The position numbers were made by a program, and so were the translations under genes. The notes beneath the pieces are model-generated. The model was not told the origin of the DNA. It did not search any database and saw only the letters and a program-made list of their open reading frames with translations. From Halobellus rufus (GTDB lineage: Archaea; Halobacteriota; Halobacteria; Halobacteriales; Haloferacaceae), in NCBI RefSeq assembly GCF_000739575.1, contig NZ_BBJO01000014.1, positions 1 through 64,000 on the forward strand: DNA of 64,000 bases, written 5' to 3'. Shown piece after piece: positions 60,191 to 64,000 of the stretch (positions are counted from its first letter, which is position 1; every line of letters begins with the position of its first letter).

Positions 60191-60568
60191 TTACTCGCGG
60201 ACGGTGATCTGATCGGCCCCTTTCGGTACGACACAGAGAAACGACCCGCGGTCGTCGCCGTCGTTTCGGTACCAGTGTTCGACACCCGCGGGAATCAGGA
60301 GTGAATCACCCGCCGAAACCGTGTGGGTCTCCTCGTCGATTCCGACTTGGTATTCGCCCTCGACGACGAACTGTTCGTGTTCGACCTCGTTGGTGTGCCG
60401 CGGGACGCGTGCGCCCGGTGCGAGGACGAAACGCCGCATATTGAAGTTCGGCGTCCCGTCCTCGTCGCCCAGCAAGACGCCTTTCCGGAGGCCCTCGGCC
60501 AACTCGACGGTGTCGTATTCGACGTCCGAGGCCCGGCGGAGGATCGGTTTCGGGTCAGTAGTCGTCAT
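60191..60568 (-). CDS. Cupin-domain protein
   Basis: A 125-residue single-domain cupin. Motif 1 is PRHTNEVEHEQFVVEGEYQVGID and motif 2 lies in SAGDSLLIPAGVEHWYRN, with His/Glu residues positioned to bind a metal. Such proteins are small isomerases, dioxygenases or ligand sensors; the function is not deducible. The ATG at 60568 is favoured over the in-frame start at 60607 by domain position. It is divergent from the IclR gene and may belong to the amide-utilisation island. Confidence 0.85.
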   Translation of the reverse strand: MTTTDPKPILRRASDVEYDTVELAEGLRKGVLLGDEDGTPNFNMRRFVLAPGARVPRHTNEVEHEQFVVEGEYQVGIDEETHTVSAGDSLLIPAGVEHWYRNDGDDRGSFLCVVPKGADQITVRE

Positions 60569-60752
60569 CACTCGTTGATTCGTGGGCGACACCTTGGGTT
60601 TGTTCACTAGATCATCAGCCGGTGCCGTAAGCGACGAAGGCAGGTCTTCGGGGATGCCACACGAACGGCACGTGGTGCAGACAGGAAGTATATCCGAACC
60701 CGACCTGTCGCCTCAGGCGGAGGTTTATTTCAGTCGGTCACGACGCACCCGT

Positions 60753-61487
60753 ATGACCGGGAACCTCGTCGGGGCCGACGAGACGCTCTTTCGGATCGTC
60801 GAGGCGATGGCCGGGGCCGATTCGATGGGCGTGACCGAAGTTGCGGCCGAACTCGACCTCACAAAGAGCACGGCGCACAGGCACTTACAGACGCTCGCGG
60901 CGCACGGGTACGCCGTCAACGACGGCGGAACGTACCGCCTGTCGCACCAGTGGTTCCACCTCGGCACCGACGTGAAGTCCCGCAACCCGTTCTACCTGGC
61001 GTCCCGGCGGGAACTCGTGGTCCTCGCGGAGCGAACGGGACAGACGGCCTGGGCGGCCATCGAGGAGATGGGCGGGCTGATGTTCGTCAACGGAACCGGG
61101 GCGCGTCCCACGCACAACCCCGACCTGCTCGTCGGCAACTGGTCTTCGATCACGGAGACGGCCGCGGGGAAGTCGATCCTCGCGGCCCTCCCCGAGGAGC
61201 GTGCGGCCGAGATCATCGAAAACGCGGACGAGGCCGAGAAATCCCCGGAGGACGTTCGAACCGAACTCGAATACGTCCGAAACCGCGGCTACGCGATCAA
61301 CCTCGGCGAACGCATCTCGGGCATCTACGCAATCGGGATGGCCGCCGTCGTCGACGGCACCGTCTACGGGGCGATGTCGCTTTCGAGCCCGTCCGACGAC
61401 CTGATAACGTCCGACCGCGAGAGCGCGTTGGACGCCCTCTCGGCGGCCGTCGAACGCGTCGAACGGAAGCTCGCCGAGAAGAATTGA
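60753..61487 (+). CDS. IclR-family transcriptional regulator
   Basis: A 244-residue IclR regulator: a winged helix at residues ~10-70 (TLFRIVEAMAG, GVTEVAAELDLTKSTAHRHLQTL) and the C-terminal effector domain (LVVLAERTGQTAWAAIEE, TAAGKSILAALPEERA, the conserved RGYAINLGERISGIYAIG). A TATA-like TTTATTT 29 bp before the ATG at 60753 fixes the start. IclR proteins control catabolic genes; the importer/amidase island next door is the obvious candidate target. Confidence 0.92.
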   Translation: MTGNLVGADETLFRIVEAMAGADSMGVTEVAAELDLTKSTAHRHLQTLAAHGYAVNDGGTYRLSHQWFHLGTDVKSRNPFYLASRRELVVLAERTGQTAWAAIEEMGGLMFVNGTGARPTHNPDLLVGNWSSITETAAGKSILAALPEERAAEIIENADEAEKSPEDVRTELEYVRNRGYAINLGERISGIYAIGMAAVVDGTVYGAMSLSSPSDDLITSDRESALDALSAAVERVERKLAEKN

Positions 61488-61500
61488 CCGAACGCGCCCG

Positions 61501-61914
61501 TCAGGTGTCGTTCCCGCGGAGGTACGCGAACTGGGCGTTCAGTTCCCGACGTCGCTGCCGCTTTATCACCGTCTCGTCGAGGACCGAGCCGACGACGGCG
61601 ACGCCGAGTGAGAACTCCGTCTCCGCCTCCACTCTCGTCCCTCCGTCGACGGCGGTCACGGTGTAGGTGGTGTCCATTTCCTCGAAGATCCCCTCCTCTT
61701 GGCGGTACGCCAAGTCGGCGTCGGGGTCGTCGAACAGTTCGAGCGAGAGCTCGATGGTGGCCGGCCCGACGGCGTTTTCGATCGTGAGGTGCGATCCCTC
61801 GCGACGGACCGCGTCGAACCCCGCCGCACGCATAAACGGCTCGACCTCCCGCATCCGCTGGCGGACCGTAGCCGCGTCCTCGTCGAGGACCGCCGTCACT
61901 GAGACGCTCGTCAT
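61501..61914 (-). CDS. SRPBCC (START-like) small protein
   Basis: A 137-residue protein with the strand/helix pattern of the SRPBCC fold: VSVTAVLDEDAATVRQRMREV, then a long beta-sheet (TIENAVGPATIELSLEL, TYTVTAVDGGTRVEAETEF) and a C-terminal amphipathic helix. Such proteins bind hydrophobic ligands. It ends the minus-strand DUF7521/DUF2249 group; in haloarchaea similar proteins accompany denitrification genes. Function unknown. Confidence 0.8.
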   Translation of the reverse strand: MTSVSVTAVLDEDAATVRQRMREVEPFMRAAGFDAVRREGSHLTIENAVGPATIELSLELFDDPDADLAYRQEEGIFEEMDTTYTVTAVDGGTRVEAETEFSLGVAVVGSVLDETVIKRQRRRELNAQFAYLRGNDT

Positions 61915-61923
61915 CGATTCGGG

Positions 61924-62157
61924 CTACTTCTTCGGGAGTTGGGCGACGAACTCGCCCGGTCCACGCCGTTCGACCTCGTACCCCTCGGCGTCGAAGGAAT
62001 CGACTTCCGCCTGCATCTCGTAGAACAGCGGTTTCGGGTCGTGGTCGTTGACCAGTTCGAGCGTCTCGCCGCTCGCTAAGGACTCGAACGTATCGTGAAT
62101 TTTCGGGTGTCGGTCCGCCGGCGGGACGTCCCTGAGATCGAGGGTCGTTGCTGCCAT
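61924..62157 (-). CDS. DUF2249 domain protein
   Basis: A 77-residue TusA-like DUF2249 protein: TLDLRDVPPADRHPKIHDTF, then SGETLELVNDHDPKPLFYEM and a C-terminal FVAQLPKK. DUF2249 proteins cluster with nitrite/nitric-oxide reductase and metal-trafficking genes. It has a CGAAYATRTTCG motif 41 bp upstream of the ATG. Confidence 0.87.
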   Translation of the reverse strand: MAATTLDLRDVPPADRHPKIHDTFESLASGETLELVNDHDPKPLFYEMQAEVDSFDAEGYEVERRGPGEFVAQLPKK

Positions 62158-62197
62158 ACGAACGAAGGTCGGTGTCGGACCCACGAGTTTCTTCGGA

Positions 62198-62209
62198 CGA
62201 ATATGTTCG
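62198..62209 (-). promoter_or_regulatory. CGAACATATTCG palindrome upstream of the DUF2249 gene
   Basis: A perfect-length 12-bp semi-palindrome (CGAATATGTTCG on the + strand) 41 bp before the ATG, just upstream of the expected BRE/TATA. Confidence 0.6.
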
Positions 62210-62237
62210 GACCTCGACGGTCTGTCCGCGCACACCG

Positions 62238-62510
62238 CTACTCGACGTACAGCGAGTAGAGGATGACGCCGAACCCGGCCGTGGTGAAGAGGCTCTCGAC
62301 GACGAGCGCGACGCTTGGATCCAGCGGCGAGAACTGGTCGACGACGCCCGCGAACAGGGCACCGACGGTCACGACGCCGAACCCAATGGTGAGCGCCCGG
62401 AGCGCGGCCGATCGGGTCCGCCGAAACGCCCTGAACGAGTAGAGGGTGATCGACCCCCCGAGCACGAGCGTCAGCGTTTTCAGCGCGACGGCGACCGGTG
62501 TCACGCTCAT
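62238..62510 (-). CDS. DUF7521-like small membrane protein
   Basis: A 90-residue protein with three hydrophobic helices (residues ~8-26, ~36-58, ~70-88) and a polar RAFRRTRSAALR loop. It resembles small haloarchaeal membrane proteins found beside HTH_10 regulators. A TATA-like CTATATG lies ~35 bp upstream. Function unknown. Confidence 0.75.
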   Translation of the reverse strand: MSVTPVAVALKTLTLVLGGSITLYSFRAFRRTRSAALRALTIGFGVVTVGALFAGVVDQFSPLDPSVALVVESLFTTAGFGVILYSLYVE

Positions 62511-62591
62511 TCGATCCGCCTCCCTGACGCTGTCCCTGCTGCGTACATATAGTGGATGCCGATACTCGGCGGCGTGGCGTGTGTTTCGCGC

Positions 62592-62603
62592 CGAACATAT
62601 TCG
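62592..62603 (-). promoter_or_regulatory. CGAACATATTCG palindrome upstream of the DUF7521-like gene
   Basis: CGAACATATTCG on the + strand, about 82 bp before the ATG at 62510 and directly after the HTH_10 stop codon. Confidence 0.5.
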
Positions 62604-62610
62604 CCCTCGC

Positions 62611-63249
62611 TCACGCCGACTCGTCCTCGGTCGAGACGAACTCCTTGATGACCTTTCCCTCCGCGCGGTGGAGTTTCTCGCTCGTCGTCGACTTCGCGAG
62701 GCCGACCGCCTCCGCCAGTTCGGTGAGCGTGCTCGTCCGCGGCGTGTCGTAGTAGCCGCGCTCGACAGCCGTCTCGAGGAGGTCGTACTGCTCGTCGGTG
62801 AGGAGCGTCTGCGTGTCGATAGACTGCGTGATCGAGACGAGGTCGAACGGGATCCCGAACTGTTCGAGCAGCGCGCCGAGCTCGGAGAGCTTCTCCCGAG
62901 AGGCGGTCAGTTCGACGGTCACTTCGCCGTCGACGATGGTTATCGGGAGTTCCAGCGGGATCCCGGCTTCGCTCAGCGAGCGGATCAACAGCGGTTCCGT
63001 CGTCTCGAACTGCACGAGGGCTCGATCGGCCTGTGCTTCGAGGATCGTCACCGACGTGACGCTCTCGTAGCCGTCGATCGTCGTCACGATCGGCTCGATG
63101 TCCGCGGCGGTCACCTCGACGAGACCGACGCCGGCGTCGCCCGAGGGCATCGCGGCGAGCACCGTGAACTCGGCGTCGGGGTACTGCGAGGAGAGCGCGG
63201 AGACCCACACCTGTTCTGGGAGATCCAACGAGAGTGTCGCTCGGGGCAT
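62611..63249 (-). CDS. HTH_10 transcriptional regulator (Bat/DmsR-like, no Cys cluster)
   Basis: A 212-residue Bat-like regulator with an N-terminal sensor domain and a C-terminal HTH_10 (LLTDEQYDLLETAVERGYYDTPRTSTLTEL, then LAKSTTSEKLHRAEG). It has no cysteine at all, so it is not an iron-sulfur NarO-type sensor. The ATG at 63249 follows a TATA-like CTTTACT by ~27 bp and a CGAAYATRTTCG box by 39 bp, suggesting autoregulation or control by a paralog. It is divergent from halocyanin. Confidence 0.87.
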   Translation of the reverse strand: MPRATLSLDLPEQVWVSALSSQYPDAEFTVLAAMPSGDAGVGLVEVTAADIEPIVTTIDGYESVTSVTILEAQADRALVQFETTEPLLIRSLSEAGIPLELPITIVDGEVTVELTASREKLSELGALLEQFGIPFDLVSITQSIDTQTLLTDEQYDLLETAVERGYYDTPRTSTLTELAEAVGLAKSTTSEKLHRAEGKVIKEFVSTEDESA

Positions 63250-63287
63250 ACCAGATGCTTGATCGAGCGCGGAGAGTAAAGTACCCA

Positions 63288-63299
63288 CGAATATGTTCG
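63288..63299. promoter_or_regulatory. CGAATATGTTCG palindrome between HTH_10 and halocyanin genes
   Basis: Third copy of the 12-bp motif, 39 bp before the HTH_10 ATG and 71 bp before the halocyanin ATG. Confidence 0.6.
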
Positions 63300-63369
63300 C
63301 CACCGACTCACTCCGCCGGGAACGGCCGCGTCGTGTTTTCTGCGCGGGAGTCCACGCTCCGACTGTACT

Positions 63370-64000
63370 ATGAACACGACGGACAATCGCGTCGAAGGCG
63401 GCAGCGAGCGGACACTCTCACGTCGCGGTGCGCTGCGGGCGCTCGGCGGGGCCGCGGCTGGCGGGGCGGTGCTCGGAGCCAGCGCGACAGGCGCACGGGC
63501 GCAGTCGTCCGGTGAGGACCTCGACTCGTGGCTCGGGGACGTCTCGAACTACGACGGCGTCGACGACCAGACGGGCAGCGGTTCGGTGGAAGTCGAAGTC
63601 GGTGCCGAGGCGAACGGCGGCGCGTTCGGGTTCGGCCCGGCCGCGATACGGATCGATCCGGGGACGACGGTCACGTGGTCGTGGACCGGGAAGGGCGGCT
63701 CGCACAACGTGGTCGACACCGACGGGAGCTTCGAGTCGGACCTCGTCGACTCCGCGGGCCACACGTTCGAGCACACCTTCGAGAGCGAGGGCACGTACAC
63801 CTACTCCTGCGTGCCGCACGAGTCGATGGGGATGAAGGGAGCCGTCGTCGTCGGCGGCAGCGGCGGGGGCAGTGACGGCAGTGGAGGCGATGGAGGCGGC
63901 TCCGGGGCGGACCTCGCAGCCCCCTTCGGCGACGACGCGACGCGGAACGCGGGCGGGCTCGCGCTCGGCGGTGTGTTCGCGGCCGCGTTGGCGTCGCCGG
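63370..64000 (+). CDS. Halocyanin-like blue copper protein (cut by the window edge)
   Basis: The frame runs from the ATG at 63370 off the end of the window (210 codons seen). A Tat signal (SRRGALRALGG) is followed by a plastocyanin-like domain with the copper ligands His in GGSHNVV, Cys in TYSCVPH, the His two residues later and Met in SMGMKG. A Gly/Ser/Asp linker and the start of a C-terminal hydrophobic anchor follow. It carries electrons at the outer membrane face, typically to nitrite reductase or a terminal oxidase. The C-terminus is not in the window. Confidence 0.9.
   Translation, partial: MNTTDNRVEGGSERTLSRRGALRALGGAAAGGAVLGASATGARAQSSGEDLDSWLGDVSNYDGVDDQTGSGSVEVEVGAEANGGAFGFGPAAIRIDPGTTVTWSWTGKGGSHNVVDTDGSFESDLVDSAGHTFEHTFESEGTYTYSCVPHESMGMKGAVVVGGSGGGSDGSGGDGGGSGADLAAPFGDDATRNAGGLALGGVFAAALASP

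Noticed and set aside
1-64000. tRNA, rRNA and CRISPR arrays
   Set aside because: Looked for tRNA-like cloverleaf ends and regularly spaced repeats in the gaps; none found.

Overview
The window is a piece of a haloarchaeal (class Halobacteria) chromosome or large replicon. The signs are high GC outside a few AT-rich gaps, acidic proteins, twin-arginine signals followed by lipoboxes, bacterioopsin-activator-type (HTH_10) regulators, a halocyanin, TATA boxes about 27 bp before start codons (leaderless mRNAs), and haloarchaea-only families such as DUF4129/DUF58/MoxR sets. I see no rRNA, tRNA, CRISPR array or intact insertion sequence.

Layout. 0-2.4 kb: an HTH_10 regulator and a hybrid response-regulator/PAS/histidine kinase. 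2.6-47.6 kb: a very large surface-glycan region. It holds glmS with an asparagine-synthase-like amidotransferase, a DsbA-like lipoprotein, an ATP-grasp enzyme and a polytopic membrane protein, and a SAM methyltransferase. It also holds a five-gene operon (42-aa membrane protein, hexapeptide acyltransferase, two nucleotide-sugar dehydrogenases, DUF354 protein), a DUF1616 protein with a YdjM-like membrane hydrolase, and two Tat-secreted beta-helix paralogs. Further on are three glycosyltransferases, a flippase with a Thr-rich tail, a His-rich lipoprotein, a DUF4129-DUF7269-DUF58-DUF7519 operon facing a frameshifted moxR, and two membrane-linked winged-helix proteins. The region ends with a DegT aminotransferase plus Gfo/Idh dehydrogenase, a catalytically dead phosphohexomutase, a GlmU-like nucleotidyltransferase, a thioredoxin-fold/carboxypeptidase fusion, GlmM, a PadR regulator and a rhodanese lipoprotein. 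48-52.6 kb: a threonine-synthase-like gene, a winged-helix regulator with a perfect 26-bp palindrome, an unknown gene, an 800-bp AT-rich gap and a broken orc1/cdc6. 52.7-59.9 kb: two amidases with a complete PotABCD-type ABC importer. 60.2-64 kb: a cupin, an IclR regulator, and a DUF2249/DUF7521/HTH_10/halocyanin group of respiratory flavour.

How the genes work together. GlmS, GlmM and the GlmU-like enzyme would make UDP-GlcNAc. A nucleotide-sugar dehydrogenase, the Gfo/Idh enzyme, the DegT aminotransferase and the hexapeptide acyltransferase match in type the four enzymes that make UDP-2,3-diacetamido-2,3-dideoxyuronic acid (WbpA/B/E/D logic). The asparagine-synthase-like protein could amidate the carboxylate. 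Glycosyltransferases, the flippase and secreted beta-helix proteins would assemble, export and modify the polymer.

The most striking observation is a 19-20-bp inverted-repeat element, GCTTAYC-N5-GATAATAA. It occurs about 19 times between 6.4 and 47.9 kb and at most sites lies in the promoter of a glycan-region gene. Its ATAATAA arm usually occupies the TATA-box position about 27 bp before the start codon. I did not notice it outside this region. It looks like a dedicated promoter/operator that turns scattered, divergently oriented genes into one regulon. The reading was done by eye; no database search was possible.
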